From: an uncultured Clostridia bacterium
GTDB lineage: Bacteria; Bacillota; Clostridia; Oscillospirales; Acutalibacteraceae
Direction of reading: 5' to 3'
NCBI GenBank assembly: GCA_937896885.1
Contig: CALBNX010000083.1
Coordinates: 1-58,480, forward strand
DNA length: 58,480 nucleotides
Shown here piece after piece: positions 33,825 through 42,244 of the stretch (the first letter of the stretch is position 1; every line of letters starts with the position of its first letter). The notes beneath the pieces were generated by a model. That model saw only the letters and a list, made by a program, of their open reading frames with translations. It did no database searches and was not told the origin of the DNA. The translations under genes were made by a program, and so were the position numbers.

Positions 33825-34529
33825 ATGACAAACTCTTTTGGCTATTTACCAAAATCGCATAAAATCTTATGGATTGCCCTTCGCGTTATCATTCTTGCGT
33901 GGGGTGTTTACGGCTTGTTTCACGGCTCAGTTGTTGAGTTTCTTGAAGCAATCTTTGCAATAATCTTCACACATTTGTGGGATTTCTTTCAGATTTTCGG
34001 CAAGAAATCTTTCATAATTGAAGTTGATTATCTTGCACAGACAATGCTCAATATTTTTATTTTTGTTGCTGTTTGCATTGGTACAACACTTAACAACAGG
34101 ACAACTTTTGAGCATTTTGATTTAGTTACTCATTTCGGCTCGGGCTTTCTCTCCGCTTGGTTTGGATATGACTTTGCTAACATTGTTTATCGCAAACGCG
34201 GGAATTTGGGTCCTGCAATGTCATCCCTTTTCTCGCTCGCCTTTGCTCTTAGTATTGCAGTGGGTTGGGAAGTTTATGAATTCACAATGGACAAGCTTTA
34301 TAAAATGACCTTGCAACGTGGCAATGATGATACAATGGTTGATTTTATTGCGTGTGCAATCGGTGCTGTGCTCGCAATGTTCCTTGTTGCATTTTTAAGA
34401 AACGGAATAATCGGCAAAAATAAAGAAGAAATCAAAAAGATGCGTCAGAAAGAAAACGAAAAACGGCTTCTCAAAGACCGTCTTTATAATGAATATATGA
34501 AAAATCACAAAGAGGAGGAAAATATATGA
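33825..34529 (+). CDS. Multi-pass membrane protein, YjdF/DUF2238-like
   Basis: The 234-residue product has five to seven hydrophobic segments between about 15 and 200 and a charged C-terminal helix (KNKEEIKKMRQKENEKR). Between the helices are FDLVTHFGSGFLSAW, VGWEVYEFTMD and DTMVDFIACAIGA; Asp, His and Glu in membrane loops at these positions recall the YjdF (DUF2238) family, whose function I do not know. Its stop overlaps the start of the next lipoprotein gene by 4 nt, so the two are coupled. Confidence 0.62.
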   Translation: MTNSFGYLPKSHKILWIALRVIILAWGVYGLFHGSVVEFLEAIFAIIFTHLWDFFQIFGKKSFIIEVDYLAQTMLNIFIFVAVCIGTTLNNRTTFEHFDLVTHFGSGFLSAWFGYDFANIVYRKRGNLGPAMSSLFSLAFALSIAVGWEVYEFTMDKLYKMTLQRGNDDTMVDFIACAIGAVLAMFLVAFLRNGIIGKNKEEIKKMRQKENEKRLLKDRLYNEYMKNHKEEENI

Positions 34530-35416
34530 AAAAAATCACCTCTCTTTTGCTTGTTGTCACAATGATTACCCTTTTATTTGCATCTTGTTCAGGTCCTGCA
34601 AAAATTAAGGTTAACGGGGTAAAAGTTGACAACGAAATTTATACATATTTTGAAGATGGCTTAGACGAAGCTCTCTCAAAAAGCGAAAAAGAAGAAGCAA
34701 TTAAGAAAAGCATTTCAAGATATGTAACAATCAATTCAGAATTTAACAACCGTGGTCTTTCTCTTTCAAGTACAGAAAAGAAAAATGTTTCAACCACCGT
34801 AAATAACCTTTGGCACATCTTTGGTGCTCATTATGATGACATCGGTGTTTCAAAGCAAACTCTTTATAAAATTGAAGAGTCAAAGGCTTATGAAAATGCA
34901 TTGCTCAATTTTTATTATAGTGATAAAGGCGTATCCCCTGTTGGTGAAGACCAGATTAAAGCATATTTCACCGAAAATTATATTGCCGTGCGTCTTGTAA
35001 CGGGCTATCTTTTCAATGTTGACGAAAACGGCGCAAATGTTCCAATGACGGATGACCAGAAAAACAATCTTGTAAATTCATTCAATTCAGTTGCGACAAT
35101 GGTCAACAGCGGTTCTTCTCTCGAAGAATCGGTTTCTTCTTTGGGTACAGGCACAGAAATTCGTGACAGCCTTATTCACGCTAATGACTCAGGCACATTA
35201 CCTGATGGTTTTTTCTCTGCAGCAAAAGCCATTGAAACAGGCAAGTCTGCTGCAATTTCTCTTGGATACTATATCTTCTTAGTTCAACGCATAGATGTTT
35301 TCAATGAAGAATTCGGATATTATTCAACATATCGTACAGACTGTCTTCAGAAAATGAAGGGCGAAGAGTTTTCACAGATAGTTGACAAATGGTCAGAAAG
35401 CTATATTGCTAAATAA
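34526..35416 (+). CDS. PrsA/SurA-like foldase lipoprotein
   Basis: The 296-residue product has a lipoprotein signal (MKKITSLLLVVTMITLLFAS followed by Cys), then a helical SurA-N-like region beginning KIKVNGVKVDNEIYTYFED. The central part (about 145-250) has a degenerate PPIase-like stretch (TGYLFNVDENGANVPMTDDQ). A C-terminal helix follows. PrsA-type proteins help secreted proteins fold outside the membrane. The usual PPIase catalytic motifs are weak, so it may be chaperone only. It is the last gene of the capA operon, overlapping the upstream membrane-protein gene by 4 nt. Confidence 0.75.
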   Translation: MKKITSLLLVVTMITLLFASCSGPAKIKVNGVKVDNEIYTYFEDGLDEALSKSEKEEAIKKSISRYVTINSEFNNRGLSLSSTEKKNVSTTVNNLWHIFGAHYDDIGVSKQTLYKIEESKAYENALLNFYYSDKGVSPVGEDQIKAYFTENYIAVRLVTGYLFNVDENGANVPMTDDQKNNLVNSFNSVATMVNSGSSLEESVSSLGTGTEIRDSLIHANDSGTLPDGFFSAAKAIETGKSAAISLGYYIFLVQRIDVFNEEFGYYSTYRTDCLQKMKGEEFSQIVDKWSESYIAK

Positions 35417-35481
35417 TTAAAAAGGGGCGAGTTTTCGCCCCACTTCTTCACTCTTCACTATTACTTCTCACTTATTAATAT

Positions 35482-35556
35482 GCCTCCTTAGTTAAATGGA
35501 TATAATAAATCCCTCCTAAGGATTAGTTGTGGGTTCGATTCCCGCAGGGGGTGCCA
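35482..35556 (+). tRNA. tRNA-Arg (anticodon CCT)
   Basis: The 75-nt gene has an acceptor stem GCCTCCT with AGGGGGT, then discriminator G and encoded CCA. The anticodon stem AATCC/GGATT frames loop CTCCTAA, giving anticodon CCT, which reads AGG. The T arm has GTGGG, TTCGATT, CCCGC. It lies between the capA operon and the XRE gene with its own terminator. Confidence 0.95.
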
Positions 35557-35557
35557 G

Positions 35558-35590
35558 ACACAGAGCGCGCTTTTGTGCTCTGTGTTTTTT
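35558..35590 (+). terminator. Terminator of tRNA-Arg
   Basis: ACACAGAGC pairs with GCTCTGTGT and is followed by a run of six T, starting two bases after the encoded CCA. Confidence 0.85.
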
Positions 35591-36206
35591 ATTTTACTGT
35601 CTTTAAACATTTTAAAAGTAATATTGCCTTTATAATCAAAAGCAAAAACACCATAATTATAGCATAGGTTTCTCTGGTCAAAGCTAAGAAAAATACACTC
35701 AAAATGCTGAGCGTCATCGAGCTCATCGTCACTATCTTTTGTCCTTTTTCAACTCTTAATTGGGTCAATATGATTTTTAATATCCCAACCAACACAAGCG
35801 CTACAAACATAACCCAATATACTGTCTTGTTAAATACGGTTGTTTCGGTATATGCAAAAAGATTTACTGAATAAACATAGCCGTCAACTGTATTTGGATA
35901 AAGCGGAAGAGCAATGAGCAAAAATGAAAGCAAATCTACAATGCCCAACAAAAAGTCGCACATTCTTTGAATATTTGTTTTGTTCTCTCTTTCTGCAATA
36001 GAAATAAGCCTTTCACCCGATAGCAATTCGTCAATTGAAACCGAAAAATATTTTGATATTTCTTTTAGGGAACCAATGCTTGGATATCCTCTGCCTGACT
36101 CCCATTTTGAAATTGCAGTTCTTGAAACAAACAAAGCCTCAGCCAACTCTTCTTGTGTTAATCCTTTGTTTTTTCTTAATTCTTGAAGCTTTTTATGAAA
36201 ATCCAT
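35589..36206 (-). CDS. XRE-family regulator fused to membrane helices
   Basis: The 205-residue product has an N-terminal HTH (about 4-62) with LQELRKNKGLTQEELAEALF and AISKWESGRGYPSIGSLKEI. A short linker follows, then three or four hydrophobic helices (about 85-205). Such membrane-anchored XRE regulators are common in Firmicutes and usually control nearby envelope genes. The PAP2 gene lies 16 nt upstream, probably in the same transcript, so PAP2 is a likely target or partner. Confidence 0.88.
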   Translation of the reverse strand: MDFHKKLQELRKNKGLTQEELAEALFVSRTAISKWESGRGYPSIGSLKEISKYFSVSIDELLSGERLISIAERENKTNIQRMCDFLLGIVDLLSFLLIALPLYPNTVDGYVYSVNLFAYTETTVFNKTVYWVMFVALVLVGILKIILTQLRVEKGQKIVTMSSMTLSILSVFFLALTRETYAIIMVFLLLIIKAILLLKCLKTVK

Positions 36207-36222
36207 AACAAGCCCTCCTAAA

Positions 36223-36879
36223 TTAGTTTTCTTTGTTGAATATCATAACAATGCCCTTATAAGCGCTGAACAAGCCTACGCTCAAAAGCACGGACCCCAC
36301 AATATCTGTAAACCAATGCACACCTGAAATTAACCGACCTATCACCATATAAAGAGAAAACAAAATAACAAAAACAATTATTAAATTTTTAACTGTTTTG
36401 CTTTTCAATCTGCGACTTGTCTGCTCAATGAGTGTTGGCATTACACATAATACGAGAAGTGTAGTTGATGATGGATAAGACGCCTCCATAAACCCTTCAA
36501 TTAATATTGGTCTGTAATTTATAGGAATCATCTCAAAAATTAAATATCCAAAGATTACAACAATATAATATATTCCCAAAATGATTATATCACAATCCAC
36601 TTTAAAAAGGCTTTTTCTTTTTACCAATTGAATAAATCCCACCACACCAAATATCATACAGATAAACACGGGCACAAGTCCTAACCAGTCGGTGATAGTA
36701 TAAATCGTCATATTCGTACCTGTCAAGTTGTGAAACCAACAGTTAAACGTAGCAAAGCCTATGTCTGTGCCATTTTGTCCCACAGATTGCACATCCACCA
36801 TCTGTATCAAAGCAGTCCAAACAGCAAAGGCAATTATAAAAATACCACTATTACAAAAATACATTTTTGACTTTTTCAT
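36223..36879 (-). CDS. PAP2-superfamily membrane protein
   Basis: The ATG at 36879 follows AAAGGA; the longer reading from 36948 has no ribosome site. The 218-residue product has about six hydrophobic segments. PAP2 motif 3 is recognisable as GRLISGVHWFTDIVGS, with the catalytic His and Asp spaced HxxxD. Motif 2, usually PSGH or PSSH, reads YPSSTTLL, so the expected acid/base His is Thr; motif 1 is reduced to YRP. It could be an altered lipid phosphatase or a non-catalytic member. An XRE-membrane regulator follows. Confidence 0.78.
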   Translation of the reverse strand: MKKSKMYFCNSGIFIIAFAVWTALIQMVDVQSVGQNGTDIGFATFNCWFHNLTGTNMTIYTITDWLGLVPVFICMIFGVVGFIQLVKRKSLFKVDCDIIILGIYYIVVIFGYLIFEMIPINYRPILIEGFMEASYPSSTTLLVLCVMPTLIEQTSRRLKSKTVKNLIIVFVILFSLYMVIGRLISGVHWFTDIVGSVLLSVGLFSAYKGIVMIFNKEN

Positions 36880-36951
36880 TTTTTCGCATCCTTTCAATTT
36901 TGTCTGATAACAAAATACCAAAAGGCACAAAAAATATAAAGAAATCAATCG

Positions 36952-36963
36952 TCACATATGTGA
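36952..36963. promoter_or_regulatory. 12-nt palindrome upstream of the PAP2-XRE genes
   Basis: TCACATATGTGA is a perfect palindrome 73 nt upstream of the PAP2 start, in the 254-base gap to the divergent GH2 gene. It could be an operator for the XRE regulator; no experiment or second copy supports this. Confidence 0.35.
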
Positions 36964-37065
36964 TACTTTTCGTAACATATCTGAAACACAATTTTCTATC
37001 AATAATTTTGTTGTTTTAAGTCAAAACTTTTCCCAGAATTCACAAAAAAATTACACAACAGAGTG

Positions 37066-37095
37066 TTGAAAAACTTATATGGAATATAGTATAAT
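37066..37095 (+). promoter_or_regulatory. Promoter of the GH2 gene
   Basis: TTGAAA (37066-37071), an 18-nt spacer and TATAAT (37090-37095) lie 38 nt before the ATG. Confidence 0.7.
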
Positions 37096-37133
37096 ATTTT
37101 TGTTAAAATTTGTTATACTTTTTGGAGGTTGCT

Positions 37134-39398
37134 ATGAGAAATATTAAAGTTATCAATGAAAATTGGCTTTTCTCAAAAAACGCTAAATCAGCTCCGTCAA
37201 ATCTTCCAACAGATTGGGAAGCTCTTAATCTTCCTTTCACTTGGAACGGCAAAGACGGTCAGGATGGTGGCAATGACTATTACAGAGGTACTTGCTATTT
37301 CGCAAAAGAAATCAAAGCCGAGGATTTACCCGATGGCGCAGTTAAATATCTTCAATTTGATGGTGTAAACTCTTCTTGTGTTGTTTTCTGGAACGGCAAG
37401 GAAATCACAAAGCACGACGGTGGTTATTCTACATTCCGTGTAGAAATCAAAGATATTAAAGATACCAACTTGCTCGTTGTTGCAGTTGACAACTCTGCAA
37501 ACGACAGAGTTTATCCACAGCAAGCAGACTTTACATTCTATGGTGGTATTTATCGTGATGTAAGTGTAATTGGTGTTCCTGAAAATCACTTTGACCTTGA
37601 TTATTACGGCTCACCTGCTATTATGGTTACACCTGAAATCAAAGGTGCAAACGCAGAAATCGAAATCAAGACCTTCTTTAAGAATGACGATTGCAAAGTT
37701 CGTTATGAAATTATTGCTGACGGCAAAGTTATCGCATCAAAAGAAGATGATGACGACGCAGATTTTGAAATCAAGAATGTTCACCTTTGGGATGGACTAA
37801 AAGGCCCATATCTTTATACAGCAAAAGCAACTCTCATTTATAATGACGAAGAAGTTGACGAAGTTTCAACTCGTTTTGGTTGTCGTTCATTCAAGATTGA
37901 CCCTGAAAAAGGTTTCATTCTCAATGGTCGCGAATATCCACTTCGTGGTGTTTCTCGCCATCAGGACAGACCTGGCGTTGGTAATGCATTGACTCCTGAA
38001 ATGCACAAAGAAGACCTTGATTTAATTCTTGAAATGGGTGCAAACACAATCCGTCTTGCTCACTATCAGCATTCACAGGTTTTCTATGACCTTTGTGACG
38101 AAGCAGGTCTTGTTCTCTGGGCTGAAATTCCATATATTTCAAGCCATATGCCAACAGGATATGACAACACAATTTCACAGATGAAAGAGCTTGTTGTTCA
38201 AAACTACAACCACCCATCAATCGTTGTTTGGGGACTTTCAAACGAAATCACAATCGCAGGCTCAAATCCAAATCTTATTAAAAACCACAACGACCTTAAC
38301 GATTTAGTACATAAAATGGACAAAACTCGTCTTACAACTATTGCTGCAGTTTCAATGTGCTCACCTGACGACCCATATGTACATATTTCTGATGTTGTTT
38401 CATATAACCACTATTTCGGTTGGTACGGTGGCTCAACAGATATGAACGGCCCTTGGTTTGACGATTTCCACAAGAAATATCCTAACAAGCCAATCGGTCT
38501 TTCTGAATATGGTTGTGAAGCACTTAACTGGCACACATCAACACCAACTCAGGGTGACTATACAGAAGAGTACCAAGCATATTACCACGAAGAACTCATA
38601 AAGCAGATTGCTGACAGACCTTATCTTTGGGCAACTCACGTTTGGAATATGTTCGACTTTGCCGCTGATGCTCGTGCAGAGGGTGGCGAAAATGGTATGA
38701 ACCACAAGGGTCTTGTAACATTCGACAGAAAATACAAGAAAGACTCTTTCTATGCATATCAGGCATGGCTTTCAGATAAGGCAGTGCTTCACCTTTGCGC
38801 AAAGAGATATATCGACAGAGTTGAAGATGTAACAAAGGTTACTGTTTATTCTAACCAACCAGAAGTTGAACTTTTTGCAAATGGCGTGAGTGTTGGCAAA
38901 CAGACAAAGGGCAAATATCCTTTCTTCTATTTTGAAGTTAAAAATGAAGGCACAACCGAACTTAAAGCTGTTGCAGGTGACCTCACTGACACATCAACAA
39001 TTAACAAGGTTGACACTCCAAACGAAGCTTATGTTATGAAAGAAGAAGGTCAGGTTATTAACTGGTTTGAAATCAATATGCCTGATGGATACCTTTCAAT
39101 CAACAACACTATCGGTGATATTATGAGCACATTCAGAGGCAAACTTGTAATGGTTAGCTTCCTTATGATGCTCAAAAACACAATGAGCGGTGGCAAGAGT
39201 GAAGACGGCGAGAAAAAAGATGGCGGCGTTATTGCAGGATTTAAAATCACTCCTGCAATGCTTAAAAACATTTATGGTATGGCTAAAGGCTTTACAATCA
39301 AACGTTGCTTCTCAATGCTCGGTGGTGGCTTTACAAAAGAACAAATTCTTGAACTCAATGCTAAACTCAATAAAGTTAAAGCACCAAAGAAAAAATAA
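37134..39398 (+). CDS. GH2 glycoside hydrolase (beta-galactosidase-like) with C-terminal extension
   Basis: The ATG at 37134 follows GGAGG; the earlier ATG at 37110 does not. The 754-residue product has the GH2 sandwich domain (about 10-150), an Ig-like domain and a TIM barrel. GLSNEI holds the acid/base Glu and GLSEYGCEAL the nucleophile Glu; PLRGVSRHQDRPGVGNAL is typical of beta-galactosidase-type GH2. There is no signal peptide. After the GH2 region (about 625) is an odd extension of about 120 residues with FRGKLVMVSFLMMLKNTMSG, a Gly/Asp/Lys loop and GGGFTKEQILELNAKLN. Substrate is not fixed by sequence. Confidence 0.93.
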   Translation: MRNIKVINENWLFSKNAKSAPSNLPTDWEALNLPFTWNGKDGQDGGNDYYRGTCYFAKEIKAEDLPDGAVKYLQFDGVNSSCVVFWNGKEITKHDGGYSTFRVEIKDIKDTNLLVVAVDNSANDRVYPQQADFTFYGGIYRDVSVIGVPENHFDLDYYGSPAIMVTPEIKGANAEIEIKTFFKNDDCKVRYEIIADGKVIASKEDDDDADFEIKNVHLWDGLKGPYLYTAKATLIYNDEEVDEVSTRFGCRSFKIDPEKGFILNGREYPLRGVSRHQDRPGVGNALTPEMHKEDLDLILEMGANTIRLAHYQHSQVFYDLCDEAGLVLWAEIPYISSHMPTGYDNTISQMKELVVQNYNHPSIVVWGLSNEITIAGSNPNLIKNHNDLNDLVHKMDKTRLTTIAAVSMCSPDDPYVHISDVVSYNHYFGWYGGSTDMNGPWFDDFHKKYPNKPIGLSEYGCEALNWHTSTPTQGDYTEEYQAYYHEELIKQIADRPYLWATHVWNMFDFAADARAEGGENGMNHKGLVTFDRKYKKDSFYAYQAWLSDKAVLHLCAKRYIDRVEDVTKVTVYSNQPEVELFANGVSVGKQTKGKYPFFYFEVKNEGTTELKAVAGDLTDTSTINKVDTPNEAYVMKEEGQVINWFEINMPDGYLSINNTIGDIMSTFRGKLVMVSFLMMLKNTMSGGKSEDGEKKDGGVIAGFKITPAMLKNIYGMAKGFTIKRCFSMLGGGFTKEQILELNAKLNKVKAPKKK

Positions 39399-39406
39399 TC
39401 AATAAA

Positions 39407-39437
39407 TTAAGGGATACCAAACGGTATCCCTTTTATT
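39407..39437. terminator. Bidirectional terminator between GH2 and the AlkD gene
   Basis: AAGGGATACC pairs with GGTATCCCTT around a 4-nt loop, with T runs on both strands. Confidence 0.82.
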
Positions 39438-40113
39438 TTATCTTTAATGTTTTAAGATAATCTTTTTGTTCTTTTGTTATGCGATAACTTTCAACAGCTT
39501 TTTGAATTGCTTTGTTGTGCACCCATTTACTGAATTTTTGTTTTTCGATATATGGAATTACCAAATCCCAACGACTTGCAAGTGCAGTTGCGAGATACCA
39601 GGCAATAGCCATATTGATATAGTATTCGTCGGATTTAATGCTCAAAACAAGGTTTAGATGCTTTTTGTCTAAGCGCTCGTCCATAAAGAATTTCATTAAA
39701 GTTACAATGGCAAATCTTACGGTGTAAATATGCTCTGACTTTCCCCATTCTTCAATTTTTTCATAAAGTTTTTCGGTATTTGTTCCTAAAACTTTTGGCG
39801 TCATCATATCACAAGTTGCCCAGTTATCAACAAATAGAAGAAAATTATCTAACGCAGAAATGCACTCGTCATAATCTTTGATTTGCTCAATTAAAAAAGC
39901 GTGAAGATTATCTTCTTCATAATATTTGTGAGGCAGAGTATTTAAAAAATCTGCCTTTAATTCTGATTTGTTTATTTCTTTTGCAAGTTTTCGTAATTGT
40001 GGAACACGCACACCGATTATTTTGTCTTTGCACACAGTCGGCATTAGTTTTGAGTGAAAATCACGATAACTCAAATCTTGCAACAAAAAAAGTTTTTCTT
40101 GAATCGGTGTCAT
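39433..40113 (-). CDS. DNA alkylation repair protein, AlkD-like
   Basis: The 226-residue, mostly helical product has the HEAT-repeat AlkD pattern: GVRVPQLRKLAKEI, HAFLIEQIKDYDE, FVDNWATCDM and MAIAWYLATALA. The FVDNWATCD segment carries the conserved Trp and Asp that line the base-excision site. It would remove N3- or N7-alkylated bases. It is the third gene of a leftward set; its start lies 1 nt after the stop of the upstream membrane-protein gene. Confidence 0.92.
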   Translation of the reverse strand: MTPIQEKLFLLQDLSYRDFHSKLMPTVCKDKIIGVRVPQLRKLAKEINKSELKADFLNTLPHKYYEEDNLHAFLIEQIKDYDECISALDNFLLFVDNWATCDMMTPKVLGTNTEKLYEKIEEWGKSEHIYTVRFAIVTLMKFFMDERLDKKHLNLVLSIKSDEYYINMAIAWYLATALASRWDLVIPYIEKQKFSKWVHNKAIQKAVESYRITKEQKDYLKTLKIK

Positions 40114-40114
40114 A

Positions 40115-40525
40115 TCAATACAATGTTTTTGAAAGAATGAAACAAGTCCAGAGTGCTACTACAAAAAGTCCTTCTGCAGGAATTGCAAGTTTTGTGTATG
40201 GGCATTTCCAACCCTTATCAACGAAAAGGAAGATTGTTCTTGTTACAAAAACTGTCGTTGCGAAGAAAAGTCCGCCAATCATTGAATAGTAAGGAGTTTT
40301 AAGTGCGAGCATAAGGAAAAGCAAAAATCCACCTAACGCGCCTGAAATACCACCATAATAAACACGGATTTCCGTTTTACCTGCATTGTCAACAGGCTTG
40401 ATTGAAAAGCTCTCTGCGTTTTTAATTGGACTTATAATAAACACAATTGCCATACCGAAGAAATAGAGAATAAGTCCTATTGTGGCAACGGCAGCAGGAA
40501 TACTTGACATTAAAATTTCTTTCAT
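40115..40525 (-). CDS. Small four-helix membrane protein, DUF4345-like
   Basis: The 136-residue product has four hydrophobic segments (about 8-30, 55-75, 80-100, 112-133). Between the first two is IRVYYGGISGALGGFLLF, which recalls the conserved Tyr-Gly-Gly segment of DUF4345 proteins. No function is known to me. It lies 12 nt after the larger membrane-protein gene and directly before the AlkD gene. Confidence 0.6.
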   Translation of the reverse strand: MKEILMSSIPAAVATIGLILYFFGMAIVFIISPIKNAESFSIKPVDNAGKTEIRVYYGGISGALGGFLLFLMLALKTPYYSMIGGLFFATTVFVTRTIFLFVDKGWKCPYTKLAIPAEGLFVVALWTCFILSKTLY

Positions 40526-40537
40526 AAATATTCTCCT

Positions 40538-41434
40538 TTATACTGTTGCAGTTTCTTTTACTGTTTTTTTATCAAAGAATGATGTGAAGTTGATTATAAA
40601 GAGAAGTGCGTATGCCACCCACATAGGTAAGTTTTCGATAAATGCACTCTTGCCAACTGTTACCAAAAGCACAAGCATAAGTATGAGGACAGCAACAAAA
40701 ATAATTGTTGCAACTATATATTTCTTGTCTTTTTGTTTACATTTGTGGAACAAGAATATAATCACACCTGCCGCACCCAAGAATGCGAATATAAGTGCAG
40801 TTGCCCAGTGACCTAAACAACGAGCAGTCATAACAAGGTCAAGTCCTGCTGAAGGTACATTAACTGTTACATAGATTGCTGCACAACCCAACGATGTGAC
40901 AATCACACCTGCTTTGCCTTGATAATCATTTTTACGATACATATAAAGAGTATTTGTGAAAATTGAAAGTGACGCTAAAACGCCCCACATTTTAAAAGGC
41001 CAAGGGTAGCGAAGACCAAGCATACTTGCAGTAACATCAGTTAAAATGTTGCCAAATTGCTCTGGAAAAGGTAAAAATCCATACCAAGTAATAAACACAA
41101 AGCCCACAATAAGATTTGCAACACAGAAAATGGTTGTAGCTTTTGAAAGCTTATCTGCAAAAAGAATTTTTCTTATAAACAAAGCATATAAGAAAAGAAG
41201 CGCAGTTGAGCCGATTACCCAGAGCCAATAAACTGTTGCGTTAGCATATAATGGTTCATAGAGCATACCGTCAAATTTTGCGATAAACTCATCTGCCGGC
41301 AAAGCCATATCAGCATCTGTTGGAATTATGTATGGATATTGGTTCCAACTCATAACAAAGGTCATCCAAATCCCATAAACAACGGCAATAACAGCCCATA
41401 ATCCTGTATAAGTTTTCATCATTTTGTTTTTCAT
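40538..41434 (-). CDS. Multi-pass membrane protein of unknown function
   Basis: The ATG at 41434 is chosen because GAGGTGAT precedes it by 4 nt; an in-frame GTG nine bases upstream lies inside that ribosome site. The 298-residue product has about eight hydrophobic helices. Distinct loops are SWNQYPYIIPTDADMALPAD and YGFLPFPEQFGNILTD. I do not recognise a family. It is the first gene of the set ending with AlkD; structured element copy B lies just upstream. Confidence 0.65.
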   Translation of the reverse strand: MKNKMMKTYTGLWAVIAVVYGIWMTFVMSWNQYPYIIPTDADMALPADEFIAKFDGMLYEPLYANATVYWLWVIGSTALLFLYALFIRKILFADKLSKATTIFCVANLIVGFVFITWYGFLPFPEQFGNILTDVTASMLGLRYPWPFKMWGVLASLSIFTNTLYMYRKNDYQGKAGVIVTSLGCAAIYVTVNVPSAGLDLVMTARCLGHWATALIFAFLGAAGVIIFLFHKCKQKDKKYIVATIIFVAVLILMLVLLVTVGKSAFIENLPMWVAYALLFIINFTSFFDKKTVKETATV

Positions 41435-41500
41435 AAGTATCACCTCATAGGATTATTGTAGCACCAAAAAAGAATAAAAGCAACAAAAAAGGACTACCTT

Positions 41501-41778
41501 GGGGTCTCTCAGTTAGGGATTTAATAGCCTTAAATCAATGATTTTGGCACATAACTTCGTTAAAATGCTTGAAATCCGTCAGGATTCCTACGCATTTATG
41601 CCTTGTTCTGCGCTCAAACTTATAAGATTTAAGGTGCAAGGCAGTTTTAATCCATATAATTTTCGTTTAGACAAAATGATAAAAGTCTCGCAAGGCTGAC
41701 GCCTTGCGAGACTTTTTCATGAAGTATTAACGGAAAGGATAGGATTAAAACCTATTAAATCCCTAACTGAGAGACCCC
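41501..41778. repeat. Structured intergenic element, copy B (278 nt; core 41513-41766)
   Basis: The gap 41435-41804 (370 bases) holds this element and no gene. It is the reverse-oriented counterpart of the element at 30109-30386; both cores are 254 nt. The closing stem GGGGTCTCTCAG with CTGAGAGACCCC is perfect, and pairing continues outward as AAGGACTAC/GTAGTCCTT (41489-41497 and 41781-41789). The inner hairpin is AAAGTCTCGCAAGG with CCTTGCGAGACTTT (reverse strand), and AATCC pairs with GGATT around TGAC. Compared with copy A, many stem positions change on both sides and keep pairing. Confidence 0.85.
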
Positions 41779-41804
41779 TTGTAGTCCTTAAATATTAGAA
41801 TAAA

Positions 41805-42230
41805 TTATTCTTCGTCTTCACAGCAGTCGCAGTCACATTCACAATCGAATTCAAGAACTTCGCCACATGCTGGACATTCTGCTTCACCATCGAGAATGAT
41901 TTCTTCATCAAAATAAATCATTTCACCACAGTTTGGGCATTCAACTTCATACATTTCGTCGTCGCAATCGCAACAATCATCACAATCGCAATCACAGTCG
42001 TCACATTCGTCATAGAAGATTTCTTCAAGGTCTGCTAAATCTTCGTCAACTGCGTCGAGCTGTTCTGTAACGAGTTCCATTTCGTCATCAAGGTCGCTTA
42101 CTGCGAGAGCAAGGTCTTCGAGAACATCGAGAACTGCGTTGATTACTTTTGTTTCTTTATCGTCTTTGTCAAAGTCAAGACCTTCAACAAGACCTTTAAG
42201 ATATGCTACTTTTTCTGTAACTGTCATCAT
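41805..42230 (-). CDS. Acidic zinc-ribbon-like protein (CD1247-domain type)
   Basis: The 141-residue product has a helical N-terminal part (about 1-68, VTEKVAYLKGLVEGLDFD) that resembles a clostridial domain often named after CD1247. A Cys/Asp-rich stretch (CDDCDCDCDDCCDCDDE) follows, then a four-Cys zinc ribbon (CPNCGEMIYF and CPACGEVLEF), and a second CDCDC cluster at the end. It likely binds metal. Its start lies 14 nt after efp in the same direction, so it may be expressed with it. Confidence 0.72.
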   Translation of the reverse strand: MMTVTEKVAYLKGLVEGLDFDKDDKETKVINAVLDVLEDLALAVSDLDDEMELVTEQLDAVDEDLADLEEIFYDECDDCDCDCDDCCDCDDEMYEVECPNCGEMIYFDEEIILDGEAECPACGEVLEFDCECDCDCCEDEE

Positions 42231-42244
42231 AATTATACCTCCAA

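Noticed and set aside
35461..35590. tRNA-Arg as a phage or island attachment site
   Set aside because: No integrase gene or repeated tRNA 3' end was found nearby.
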